Shown: piece by piece, positions 1 to 8,369 of the stretch
How the letters are laid out: each line of letters opens with the position of its first letter
Numbering within the stretch: position 1 is the stretch's first letter
Origin: Methanococci archaeon
GTDB taxonomy: Archaea; AGJL01; Methanococci; Methanococcales; Methanocaldococcaceae
Assembly: GCA_013153845.1 (NCBI GenBank)
Contig: JAADDS010000035.1
Span: forward strand, 1-38,658
Reading direction: 5' to 3'
Length of the DNA stretch: 38,658 nucleotides
Program-made: the position numbers and the translations under genes
The notes under the pieces: generated by a model
Databases searched by the model: none
Seen by the model: only the letters and a program-made list of their open reading frames with translations
What the model was told of the DNA's origin: nothing

Positions 1-231
1 TCTGCTTAGCCAGAGAGGAATTCAGATGAAAACCTAACGGTTTTCATTACTCTCCTCGCTACGCTCGGAGAATAGGGGATAAGGTTTATATATTCGAAAA
101 CGAATACATTCTTATCGATGGGTCGCCTGACCCGGCCCGATGACAGAACCGACCCGATGACCTCCTGGCGACAGGAGTGCAGGGGAGTTCCCTATGGGAA
201 CCTCCGCCCTTCAGGGCGGAGAGGAGGTCAG
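1..231 (+). mobile_element. Remnant of an IS200/IS605-type (TnpB) element, right end
   Basis: This stretch is far richer in G+C than its surroundings and is packed with perfect hairpins: stem 26-34/39-47 (9 bp, loop TAAC), stem 162-167/172-177 (6 bp, GCGA tetraloop) and stem 202-209/214-221 (8 bp, loop TTCA), followed by AGGAGGTCA at 222-230. A GC-rich terminal hairpin followed by a GGA-rich tail ending in GTCA is what I know from right ends of TnpB-encoding IS200/IS605 elements, where the gene's 3' end doubles as the guide (omega/re) RNA scaffold. The frame from 118 reads GVPYGNLRPSGRRGG, resembling the Gly/Pro/Arg tail of TnpB. That frame is stopped at 73-75, so no transposase remains here. 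Positions 1-76 read on the minus strand may be the tail of a second such element. It ends 7 bases before the leuS stop. Family assignment is by recall of typical ends, not by search. Confidence 0.5.
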
Positions 232-237
232 TTTTTA

Positions 238-3066
238 CTATTCTAAGTAAATAGCGGGTTTAAACGGAAGTGCATGTCTTTTTTTATTTGCCTTATCTTC
301 TCCATTTATTATTACATCTTCAACATCAAATTCTCTTTTCAAAAACTCTTTTGCATTTTCTAATACTTTAACTTCATTAATTAACTCAGCATTGTTTTTT
401 ATTAGCTGATTAACAACTTTAGGGATTTCTTTTCCGTATTTTCTAAATTTGCTTTCTTTCATGATGATGGGCATTAGTTCTTTAATGGTTTTTCCTTCGT
501 TTTCTTTTATTATTTTCAATAGATCGTATTTCCAGTCATCAGCAGTGTATAAATATATTTTTCTTGGTTTAACCTTGGCAACGTTTATTATCTCCTTTAT
601 ATCTTCTATAACTGCCTTTAAATATTCCTCTCCCTTTTCTATTTCTTCATTTATGAAGTCCTCATTAACATTTGGAAATTTAGAGGTAGAAACAAAGCCC
701 TCTTTTCCTAACATCTCCCACATCTCTTCACATATATGGGGAGTAAATGGACACATTAATTTAATTAAAACTTCCAAAAATTCTTCTAAAACATTTAAAT
801 TATCCCCTCCTCTTCTTTTATACCATTTTAAGTTATCCAGTAGTTGATAAATTAAAATACCTGCTTTTCTAAGTTCAAAGTTATCCATAAATTCACTATA
901 CTGTTTTATTGCTTTATTTAAAACACTTAGCAACCACTGATCTATATATGTTAATTCCTCATTAACTTTTTCTGTTTTTTTCCTATCTGCAACTTCTTTT
1001 GTTAAGAAATAAATCCTTTCTAAAACCTTTTTAGTATTTTCCATCTCTTTGAATTTTATATCTGCATCTTGAGGAAGTTCTGCACATGTTGTTATATAAA
1101 ATCTACCTACATCTGCTCCAAACTTTTCAGCAACCTCTAAGACAGGTAATACAGGACCTTTCGATTTAGAGAGTTTTTTACCCTCAATTGTAACATAACC
1201 GTTAACTACTATCCCTCTCGGCCAGTGTTCCTCTGGAAATATTGCCACATGATTGAATATATAGAAGGTTAAATGGTTTGGAATTAAATCCTTAGCTGAG
1301 CATCTCCAATCAACTGGGTAGTAGTAGAGGAACTCTTCTCTCATATTTTTTATAATATCTTTTGATATTCCTGTTTCTTTTTCAATCTCATCGATATTCC
1401 CTTTTCCTAAAAATACATAGTCAAATAAAGTTAAGGTCAGTTGTTCAGGTTTTATGTTGTATTGATTTATATATTTAGCAATAGTGTAATAAGCAGGATA
1501 TATCGTTGAATCAGATAACGATTCTATAACCCAGCCCTCTTCAAATGGGAACTTAGTCCCTAAGCCCCTTCTTCTAACACATGCCTTGTCTTTCATCCAA
1601 TCGATCTTTTCATGAAAGACCTGCCTTAAATTTTCTGGAATAAATTTCATCCTATCTATACATTTATGTGCTAATTCTTTCCATTTTTCGTCTGAATATT
1701 TAATAAACCACTGTCCTTTAACCATCTTCACCATACATGGACATCCGCACCTACAAACCACTTTTTCTTCGCTAAACTCATACATTATCTCTGCAAGACC
1801 TTTTTCAATCAGATCCTTTGTTAATTTGTCTTTAACTTCCCTTACGGCAAGTCCCTCATAACCAATACAATTTTCGTTTAAAACCCCCTTATGGAATTCT
1901 TCTTTATAAATTTTCTTAGTTGCTTCTTCCAATTTATCCTCTTCTTCCTGACTTTTTATCCCCATCTTTTCAACAATCTCTTTTGCAGGGAACTTTCCAT
2001 AATTTGGAAGTTTTATTAGAGGAATAAGTCCAATTTTATCAACTAAACCTAAATCCCTTAATGCAATGTAATCGTATGGTGCATGAGCAGGAACTGACAT
2101 AACACAGCCAGTTCCAATATTGGTTTTTACAAACTTAGCGGGTAGTATAGGAACTTCTTTTCCAGTAATTGGATTTTTGACTTTTTTTCCTACGAGTTTT
2201 TCTCCCTTAAATTCTTCGATAATTTCAATTTTCCTATTCTGATGTTTTAATTTTTTAGCACACTCCTTGGCCATTATCCATATTCCATTATCTATTAATT
2301 TAACACCTTTATCTGTCTCTTTCTCTAAATAGACCTTTGCTTTAACATAAGTCGCTTCAGGATTAACCCAAACGTTTGTTACTCCAAAGACCGTTTCAGG
2401 CCTTAAAGTAGCCATCGGCATTATACAATTATCTTCTGTTGTAAATTTTATTAATGTGTATTCAACCAGTGTGGCATTTTCCCCTATCAAAATATCGTGA
2501 TCCTCTACCGGATTATCACAACTTGGACAGTATCTAACTGGATGAGACCCCTTAACTATTAAACCTTTTTCTTTTAATTTATAAAATTGCCATTCAATAA
2601 ATTTGGTAAACACTTCATCGCTTGTTTTGAAATTTCTCCTCCAATCTAAACTAAATCCCATTCTTTTAAATGCCTCTTCTGCTTTTTTTGAGAAGTATTC
2701 TACTATCTTCTCAGGGGTTGTTAATTCGAGAAGGTCTTCCTCCGGAATTCCATGCAATTGAGTATAAGCCCATATTGTTTTTTCATCCCTATTTTTTATC
2801 AATTCAGCCAAACCTAAGATTGGAGTTCCAGTAACGTGATAACCAAATGTCCACAAAACATTTCTATTTTTCATTCTTTGAAATCTTGCAACAACTTCCG
2901 GGATTGTAAATGTTCTTAAATGTCCTGCATGTAAAACACCATTTAAATAAGGAAAAGCAGCCGTTATAAAGAACTTTTCCCTTTCATCAGGATTTGCTTC
3001 AAATAATCTTGCTTTTTCCCACCTTTCCTGCCATTTTTTTTCTATTTTTTTAAAATCAACACTCAT
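238..3066 (-). CDS. leuS: Leucyl-tRNA synthetase, archaeal type
   Basis: Class I synthetase that charges tRNA-Leu with leucine in the cytoplasm. The HIGH signature is present as HAGH (about residues 46-49) and the KMSKS loop as KLSKS (about 631-635). Cys-rich zinc-binding segments (CPSC and CRCGCPC) lie in the N-terminal half, and the large insertion between the signatures is the CP1 editing domain. The C-terminal part is an anticodon-binding helical domain plus the archaeal extension. The length of 942 residues is usual for archaeal LeuRS. I start at 3066 rather than 3072 because GTGAGGG sits at a good distance only from the second ATG. The stop is next to the IS605-like remnant at 1-231, so the coding sequence looks complete and not interrupted. 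It is transcribed away from the gene at 3336. Confidence 0.96.
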   Translation of the reverse strand: MSVDFKKIEKKWQERWEKARLFEANPDEREKFFITAAFPYLNGVLHAGHLRTFTIPEVVARFQRMKNRNVLWTFGYHVTGTPILGLAELIKNRDEKTIWAYTQLHGIPEEDLLELTTPEKIVEYFSKKAEEAFKRMGFSLDWRRNFKTSDEVFTKFIEWQFYKLKEKGLIVKGSHPVRYCPSCDNPVEDHDILIGENATLVEYTLIKFTTEDNCIMPMATLRPETVFGVTNVWVNPEATYVKAKVYLEKETDKGVKLIDNGIWIMAKECAKKLKHQNRKIEIIEEFKGEKLVGKKVKNPITGKEVPILPAKFVKTNIGTGCVMSVPAHAPYDYIALRDLGLVDKIGLIPLIKLPNYGKFPAKEIVEKMGIKSQEEEDKLEEATKKIYKEEFHKGVLNENCIGYEGLAVREVKDKLTKDLIEKGLAEIMYEFSEEKVVCRCGCPCMVKMVKGQWFIKYSDEKWKELAHKCIDRMKFIPENLRQVFHEKIDWMKDKACVRRRGLGTKFPFEEGWVIESLSDSTIYPAYYTIAKYINQYNIKPEQLTLTLFDYVFLGKGNIDEIEKETGISKDIIKNMREEFLYYYPVDWRCSAKDLIPNHLTFYIFNHVAIFPEEHWPRGIVVNGYVTIEGKKLSKSKGPVLPVLEVAEKFGADVGRFYITTCAELPQDADIKFKEMENTKKVLERIYFLTKEVADRKKTEKVNEELTYIDQWLLSVLNKAIKQYSEFMDNFELRKAGILIYQLLDNLKWYKRRGGDNLNVLEEFLEVLIKLMCPFTPHICEEMWEMLGKEGFVSTSKFPNVNEDFINEEIEKGEEYLKAVIEDIKEIINVAKVKPRKIYLYTADDWKYDLLKIIKENEGKTIKELMPIIMKESKFRKYGKEIPKVVNQLIKNNAELINEVKVLENAKEFLKREFDVEDVIINGEDKANKKRHALPFKPAIYLE

Positions 3067-3258
3067 AATCATCCCTCACATGATCTATTTTTTTATATTT
3101 TTTGTTTAATAATTTAATTTTTAAATAATATTTTATTATTTTATGTATTTCAAATCGTTAAATAATGGCATTGGTTATTAAAATTAGAGTGTAAAACGAA
3201 TATATTAATCGCGTAATTACTACATTAACTACTGCCAATCTAACTTAGTAGGGCAATA

Positions 3259-3268
3259 ATTTTTAATA
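3259..3268 (+). promoter_or_regulatory. Probable TATA element for the ADP-ribosylglycohydrolase gene
   Basis: The segment AATTTTTAATAC resembles an archaeal TATA box. Initiation about 25 bases downstream would fall near 3290, which is after the upstream ATG at 3282 but before the ATG at 3336, so it supports the shorter protein. This is inference from spacing only. Confidence 0.3.
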
Positions 3269-3335
3269 CACTGCTCAAAATATGACGAGAAAATATTACT
3301 CAAATAGATATATAAAAATTGAGTTTGGGGAAAGT

Positions 3336-4262
3336 ATGGACAAGTTTAAAGATAAAGTATTTGGAGCCGTTTTTGGAGCAGTTATTGGAGATGCCTTGGG
3401 AATGCCAACTGAAAACTTGACAAGGGAGGATATAAAATCTCTTTATGGATTTGTAGAGGATTATGTGGAACCAAAAAATTATTTATCTGGAAAATTGGAA
3501 AAGGGAGAGTGGACTGATGATACAGAACAGGCAATCTGTGTTATAAACTCAATAGATATGGATGGTGTAGATATTGAAAAATTTGCTAAATGCCTGATCG
3601 AATGGGCTAAAAAGAATCCTCCTGATATTGGGTTAACATCTTTAACAGCAATAGAGAAATTAAAAAATAATGATTATTCAGGAGTTGATAGTAGTAGTTG
3701 TGGAGCAGCAATGAGAGCTTACCCCCTTGGTTTAGTGTTTTATGATGATCATAAAAAGTTAAAGGAGGAGGTTATAAAAATATCGAAGATAACGCATAAC
3801 AACCCTACTGCGATTGCAGGATCTTTATCTATTGCATTTTTTGTTAGCAGAGCGTTGATCGGTAGAAAGGATGTTGATCTTTTAGATGAGTGCTGTAATT
3901 TCATAAAAGATGTTGATGAGAGTTTTTCAAAAAGGATTTTAGAGATAAAACATTTCATAAATAAGGAATTTGAAGAGGCGTTTGATCATTTTGGAACGGG
4001 TGTAAAAACTGAGGATGTTGTTCCGTCTGCAATAGCTTCTTACCTTATAACAAATGATTTTAAGGAAGGAATGCTTGCATGTGTAAATGCAGGTGGAGAT
4101 ACCGATAGCTTAGCTTCAATGTATGGAGCAATTTCTGGAGCATTTTTTGGATTTAAGAATATTCCAGAAAGATGGATCTCTGGATTAAAACATAAAGATA
4201 TGATTTTCAACCTTGCAAATAAGTTATATTCAATATTGGAAAAAAGAAGAAAATTAAAATAG
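3336..4262 (+). CDS. ADP-ribosylglycohydrolase family protein (DraG superfamily)
   Basis: A 308-residue member of the ADP-ribosylglycohydrolase fold, which removes ADP-ribose from modified proteins or small molecules using two metal ions. Visible motifs are GDALG (18-22), WTDDT (59-63), CGAAMR (122-127) and GGDTDS (253-258). These match the paired Asp/Thr metal ligands of the family. The founding member DraG reactivates ADP-ribosylated nitrogenase reductase, but the superfamily has many other substrates and no DraT partner is seen here, so the target is unknown. The ATG at 3282 would add 18 residues; I prefer 3336 because it has GGGGAAAG just upstream and because the likely promoter places the transcript start between the two. 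The gene is monocistronic, convergent with the pilin gene. Confidence 0.85.
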   Translation: MDKFKDKVFGAVFGAVIGDALGMPTENLTREDIKSLYGFVEDYVEPKNYLSGKLEKGEWTDDTEQAICVINSIDMDGVDIEKFAKCLIEWAKKNPPDIGLTSLTAIEKLKNNDYSGVDSSSCGAAMRAYPLGLVFYDDHKKLKEEVIKISKITHNNPTAIAGSLSIAFFVSRALIGRKDVDLLDECCNFIKDVDESFSKRILEIKHFINKEFEEAFDHFGTGVKTEDVVPSAIASYLITNDFKEGMLACVNAGGDTDSLASMYGAISGAFFGFKNIPERWISGLKHKDMIFNLANKLYSILEKRRKLK

Positions 4263-4318
4263 ATAAAGAATTAAAAAAATAATATTAAAAATTAAGTTTA
4301 TTAACTTTAATTGAATTT

Positions 4319-5398
4319 TTAGTTGTCATAGACAGTGAATTCAACTTTTACCACTTTACTTACTCCTTCATTTGATGTAACTTTTAATGGGACTTCAAAG
4401 GTCATCCATCCATCATTTGTGGTTCCTTTATAGTTTGGTAATTTTATGGTGTTGAAGAATAGGTAAGTATTTACCGTTGTCTCTGAATTTTTCTGTAAGG
4501 TTCCTATAACATATTCTGGATTGTTAAATAATGAATCCAACGCTTTTGGTTTAAGGAACCATGTTGCCACTAATGTTCCGTTTCCAAATGCTGGTTTAAA
4601 CTCTTCTCCACTTGCAGTATACAATTTAACATTACTACAAGCAGTATCATTCATTGGCCACGTGGTTTCTAATATTGGGGCTACTCCTGTAGTAGAATCT
4701 ACTGCAGTCCACTGGGATTCATTTAAAACTCCTACTTTTGAAGATAATTCTCCATAGGTATCTCTTGTTTGATTCCATGCAACCACATAGCCACTTGAAA
4801 CTTCATACATGCCTGAAGAGTTTATATAACCTACAAACACGTCTCCATTCTTATCAAGTAGTTGATAGTTATCATTTAAATGTAGCCAGTAAGCATAAAA
4901 CTTCACATCACTATTTTTAAACGCAGTTGTATAGGTTCCTCCCATATTCACTATCTCTGGAGTTCCTCCAATGACTTTAACGCCTGTTAATTTGTAATCT
5001 TGTGTATCAATAGTTACAGGTATTTGAATGATAAATCTCTCATCATAAAATACAGTTCCATATGTAGTATTATATACTGCGTTTGAGCCCCATGAACTTG
5101 TTGAAGGGATTCCAATGTATCCATTACCTGCTGGGAATCCAAGCCAAGAGCTGTCATCATCAACTTCTTGATGTTTTATATTGTTTATGCACGTTGCAGA
5201 GACCCTGATTGCGTTCGCATCATAGAACATATTTGATGTCGTGCCTTCAAGAGCTCCCTGGGTTTTTTGCTGACTACTGCTAAACAATCCATTACCCCAT
5301 GCATAGAATACTGCTCCTACAACTATTGTAACTCCTAACACTATTAGTAGGGCAAGTATTGGAGATAGTGCCTTTTTATTCTTTAAGAAGTCGAACAT
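4319..5398 (-). CDS. Archaeal type IV pilin-like secreted protein
   Basis: A 359-residue protein that starts MFDFLKNKKALSPILALL and continues with a hydrophobic helix to about residue 35 ending in GNG. A short basic leader, then a SPI-type hydrophobic stretch, is the class III (type IV pilin-like) signal of archaeal pilins (DUF1628/pilin N-terminal family). It is normally cut by a prepilin peptidase and anchors the subunit in the membrane or assembles it into a pilus. The remaining 320 residues are rich in Asn, Thr, Ser and aromatic residues and look like an extracellular beta-rich domain that I cannot assign. This is large for a pilin, so it could be a minor pilin, adhesin or surface protein. 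ATG 5398 is chosen over the TTG at 5404 because GAGGGGATT precedes it. No other pilus genes are nearby. Confidence 0.8.
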   Translation of the reverse strand: MFDFLKNKKALSPILALLIVLGVTIVVGAVFYAWGNGLFSSSQQKTQGALEGTTSNMFYDANAIRVSATCINNIKHQEVDDDSSWLGFPAGNGYIGIPSTSSWGSNAVYNTTYGTVFYDERFIIQIPVTIDTQDYKLTGVKVIGGTPEIVNMGGTYTTAFKNSDVKFYAYWLHLNDNYQLLDKNGDVFVGYINSSGMYEVSSGYVVAWNQTRDTYGELSSKVGVLNESQWTAVDSTTGVAPILETTWPMNDTACSNVKLYTASGEEFKPAFGNGTLVATWFLKPKALDSLFNNPEYVIGTLQKNSETTVNTYLFFNTIKLPNYKGTTNDGWMTFEVPLKVTSNEGVSKVVKVEFTVYDN

Positions 5399-5729
5399 TA
5401 GCAATCCCCTCGTTATTTTGGTATTACGATTAAATATAATTCAAATATTTATTATTATCTTATGTTGGTTTTTATGTAGGTAGTATTACGAAATTAGATT
5501 TTGTATGATTACGTATATATAGTTTACGATTTTTTTATAAAAAATAATACATTATATTAACATCTAAAAAATTAGTAATAAAAAGGAATTTTAAATATTT
5601 TAAAATTTTTTTGAATATTAGGATTAATATTAACTCGAAGATTTGCATTTTTTGAATTTCTCTGTTAAGGTTTAAATACCAATTCCACTAAATAATAAAA
5701 TTGTCAAAAGTTTTTTTAAGGTGAGATTA
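5399..5729. promoter_or_regulatory. Divergent promoter region between pilin and CBS genes
   Basis: No gene is seen in these 331 bases. The pilin side has TATA-like stretches near 5430-5442 and 5505-5525 read on the minus strand. The CBS side has GTTTAAATACC near 5669-5679 on the plus strand, about 50 bases before the start. ATTACG occurs three times on the plus strand, at about 5423, 5485 and 5507, twice as TATTACGA, which could be binding sites for a regulator of the pilin gene. Confidence 0.4.
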
Positions 5730-6986
5730 ATGTTGAGTGAACCAGTAAAAGAGATAATGACGAGAGAGGTTGTTACTGTAAGTCCTGACACTCCCGTTTC
5801 AAAAGCACTCGGAATTATGGAGGAGAATGGGTTTCATCATTTAATCGTTGTGGATAAAAAAGATGGTAAGGAGGAGTATTATTTAATAAGCATGAGGGAT
5901 CTATTATTGGCATCATCAACAGACGAAGAAGTTAGATCACTCATGTATAAAGCACACTGCATTCATGAAGACACACCTGTTTTAGATGCAGTTTGCGAGA
6001 TGTTAGATAGTGGACAAAGGGCAGCCCCAATAGTTAATAATGTTGGAAAGATGGTTGGAATTATAACAGATTATGACATAATGGCAAGAGTTGCGAGATC
6101 TAAAATAATGAAAGACACAAAAGTTACCAAGATAATGACAAGAAATGTAATAACCATTAATGAAAATGATTCGATAGGAAAGGCGAGAGCGTTAATGAGA
6201 GATAACAACATAGGGAGATTAGTTGTTGTAGATGACGAAGGTAATCCTGTGGGAATGGTTACAGAAGTAGATATATTAAAAAAGGTCTTTAAACCAAAGA
6301 GAAAAATGACAGCTGGGGACTTTAAAGGGGAGAAAGTTCCAAGGATGGGACAACCAGTTAAGTTGATTATGAACACTCCTCTGATAACCGTAGATGCCGA
6401 TGCTACTGCCGCAGATGCTGCGAGAGTTATGCAGGAGTATGATATTAGAGGAGTGCCAGTCGTTAAAGGAAAATCGTTAAAAGGAATTATAACAAGATTA
6501 GATATTATCAAATATATTGCTGAATTGAAAAAAGGAGCCATGATTGAAATTGAATTGCACGGGACACTGGATCCTGAATTTAAAGATCTTGCTGAGAGAA
6601 TTATTGCAACAGAAGTTAAAAAGATGGTTAAACATGCTGGAAAAATACACTGGATAAAGATAACAATTAAAAAAGATAGGGATAAAGGAGGAGTTCCATA
6701 TTACAGAATAACAACCTACGTTAAAACACCAAACAAGTTATATGTTGGAGAGGGTAGACCAAAGGCCTCATTACCAAATAAATTGGAAGCAGAAGGAGAA
6801 GATATTGCCTACGTTTCTGAGCATGAGAGATGGGAGTTTATTGATGTTTTGAAAGAATCGTTGGAATCAGTATTAAGACAGTTAGAGGCGGACTTTGATA
6901 AATATCATCCGAAACATAGTGGAAAGTTAATCAAAGGCCAAATTCCAGAAGAATTTAACCCAGAAGAGTTTAAAAAGGAGGAATAA
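5730..6986 (+). CDS. Four-CBS-domain protein with a C-terminal RaiA/HPF-like domain
   Basis: A 418-residue soluble protein. Residues 1-265 hold four CBS motifs, seen as the repeated patterns VKEIMTREVVTV, GIITDYDIMARV, VTKIMTRNVITI, GMVTEVDILKKV, VKLIMNTPLITV and GIITRLDIIKYI. They make two Bateman modules that in this family bind adenine nucleotides or S-adenosyl compounds. Residues from about 271 (MIEIELHG) to 418 alternate strands and helices in a pattern like the ribosome hibernation factor fold (sigma-54 modulation/S30EA), ending in a helix with QLEADFDKYHP. That second assignment is by pattern only. A plausible role is nucleotide-sensing control, perhaps of ribosomes, but no substrate is shown. 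ATG 5730 is preceded by GGTGA at five bases. The gene is alone, ahead of pyrI by 210 bases. Confidence 0.85.
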   Translation: MLSEPVKEIMTREVVTVSPDTPVSKALGIMEENGFHHLIVVDKKDGKEEYYLISMRDLLLASSTDEEVRSLMYKAHCIHEDTPVLDAVCEMLDSGQRAAPIVNNVGKMVGIITDYDIMARVARSKIMKDTKVTKIMTRNVITINENDSIGKARALMRDNNIGRLVVVDDEGNPVGMVTEVDILKKVFKPKRKMTAGDFKGEKVPRMGQPVKLIMNTPLITVDADATAADAARVMQEYDIRGVPVVKGKSLKGIITRLDIIKYIAELKKGAMIEIELHGTLDPEFKDLAERIIATEVKKMVKHAGKIHWIKITIKKDRDKGGVPYYRITTYVKTPNKLYVGEGRPKASLPNKLEAEGEDIAYVSEHERWEFIDVLKESLESVLRQLEADFDKYHPKHSGKLIKGQIPEEFNPEEFKKEE

Positions 6987-7196
6987 TTTAGCATCAACTA
7001 AATAATCCCACAATGATTAATTTTTATTTTTTTATTTTTAATTTTTAGTAGCTATATTAATAAATATATAAACTAAAAAATGAAAATAAAATTTTTTATA
7101 ATATTTTTAATTTTTAATTTTGGTAAGGTTAGTCAATCTTTTAATCGCTCCATGTCTTAAAATTGAATGGAAAAACTTTTAATATAAGTGATTCAT

Positions 7197-7637
7197 ATGG
7201 AGGAGTTAAAAGTTAGGAAAATTACAAATGGGACTGTTATTGACCATATAGATGCTGGAAAAGCATTAGTTGTTTTTAAGATTTTAAATGTTCCAAAAGG
7301 GACATCTGTAATGATCGCCATAAATGTTCCTTCAAAAAAGAAAGGGAAAAAGGATATTTTAAAAATTGAAGGAATCGAGTTAAAGAAAGAGGATGTTGAT
7401 AAAATATCGTTAATATCCCCAGATGTAACCATTAACATTATTAGAAATGGAAGAGTAGTTGAAAAACTCAAACCGCAAATTCCGAATGAAATTGAAGGCA
7501 TATTAAAATGCACAAATCCAAACTGTATAACAAATAAAGAGCAAATACGAGGAAGATTTAAGATTGAAAATACATCTCCACTAAGAATTAGATGTCATTA
7601 TTGTGAAAAATATTTAAATGAAGTACTTTTTGAGTAA
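7197..7637 (+). CDS. pyrI: Aspartate carbamoyltransferase regulatory chain
   Basis: The 146-residue regulatory subunit of aspartate transcarbamoylase, which pairs with PyrB catalytic trimers in de novo pyrimidine synthesis and carries nucleotide effector sites. The N-terminal allosteric domain begins VRKITNGTVIDHIDAGKA. The zinc domain has Cys105, Cys110, Cys133 and Cys136 in the classical CX4C and CX2C arrangement. Length is normal. The GTG at 7188 gives three more residues, but ATG 7197 has GTGAT just before it and gives the usual N terminus. The catalytic partner pyrB is not in the window. Confidence 0.95.
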   Translation: MEELKVRKITNGTVIDHIDAGKALVVFKILNVPKGTSVMIAINVPSKKKGKKDILKIEGIELKKEDVDKISLISPDVTINIIRNGRVVEKLKPQIPNEIEGILKCTNPNCITNKEQIRGRFKIENTSPLRIRCHYCEKYLNEVLFE

Positions 7638-7682
7638 ACGTTTTTATTTTTATCAATCTTTTTTAATGTTTTTTTAAGGTTT

Positions 7683-8339
7683 TTATAGAACCCTGCCCTT
7701 AACCTTATTTATATCAAATTTTGCAGTTTTTGCTATTGCCATAACAGCCAAAACCCCCGCTTGCAGAGGATCACCAACCACGAGATCAACTACCTTAGGA
7801 ACCGACCCAAACATCTTCAAACTAATAACTGGAATATCTGACTTCTCTTTTAGTTCTTTAACTGCCTCCGTTATCTTTCCACCCATTAAAGAGCCGGCTA
7901 AAACTAAAATTCCTACTCGTGGGAGGGTAGCTACTGCCTTAACTGCCTCATACAAGTTTTCCTCTCCAACGATCGGGAGAGTGTCTACGCTTATCCTCTC
8001 TCCTCTTATATTGTGTCGGTCTGCTTCGCTTATAGCCCCCCTTGCAACCTCTGCAACCTGTGCTCCACCCCCAACAATAATAACCCTCTTACCATATATC
8101 TTTTTTAGAGAATTGTGAATTTCAAATCTTTTTACATGTTTACATTCTTTAAGTTTGTCATTCAGGAGAGTTAAGTTCTTTATTCCCTCTATTTCCATAT
8201 ATATAAATCCCACGTCTTGATCTTCTTTTATAAACTGCTGAGTGTAGGTTATATTACCCCCAAGCTCATATATAATTCCCGTTAATTTATGCAATACTCC
8301 AACTTTGTTTTCTGCCTCAACACTTAATCCAATCTCCAT
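7683..8339 (-). CDS. ACT-domain protein with Rossmann-like domain (DUF5612-type)
   Basis: A 218-residue methanogen-type conserved protein of unknown function. The first 75 residues form an ACT domain (VEAENKVGVLHKLTGIIYELGGNITY), a fold that usually binds amino acids or other small ligands as an allosteric sensor. Residues from about 88 on begin VIIVGGGAQVAEVARGA, a glycine-rich strand-turn-helix like a nucleotide-binding fold, and go on to LVLAGSLMGGKI and VVDLVVGDPLQAGVLAVMAIA. No catalytic residues are recognisable. The start at 8339 is favoured by GGTGTAT directly upstream. It follows bioA by about 30 bases on the same strand, so the two are probably cotranscribed; a link to amino acid or biotin metabolism would be guesswork. 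Confidence 0.75.
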   Translation of the reverse strand: MEIGLSVEAENKVGVLHKLTGIIYELGGNITYTQQFIKEDQDVGFIYMEIEGIKNLTLLNDKLKECKHVKRFEIHNSLKKIYGKRVIIVGGGAQVAEVARGAISEADRHNIRGERISVDTLPIVGEENLYEAVKAVATLPRVGILVLAGSLMGGKITEAVKELKEKSDIPVISLKMFGSVPKVVDLVVGDPLQAGVLAVMAIAKTAKFDINKVKGRVL

Positions 8340-8369
8340 ATACACCATCTTTCGAATTTTTAAATAGGA

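Noticed and set aside
120-231. Reading the GC-rich start of the window as a C/D box RNA because of GATGA and CTGA motifs
   Set aside because: The order and spacing of the motifs do not fit box C, D', C' and D, and the hairpins fit an IS605-type end better.
449-847. Long open frame on the plus strand inside leuS
   Set aside because: It is antisense to a clearly coding gene, has no ribosome binding site, and reads as low-complexity Phe/Ser-rich peptide, as do other antisense frames in this AT-rich DNA.
3223-3255. Imperfect inverted repeat CTACT...AGTAG upstream of the ADP-ribosylglycohydrolase gene
   Set aside because: The arms are only five bases with a 12-base gap, which is expected by chance in this composition.
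6071-6541. 156-residue open frame antisense to the CBS gene
   Set aside because: It mirrors the third-position pattern of the CBS gene and shows no family features or ribosome binding site.
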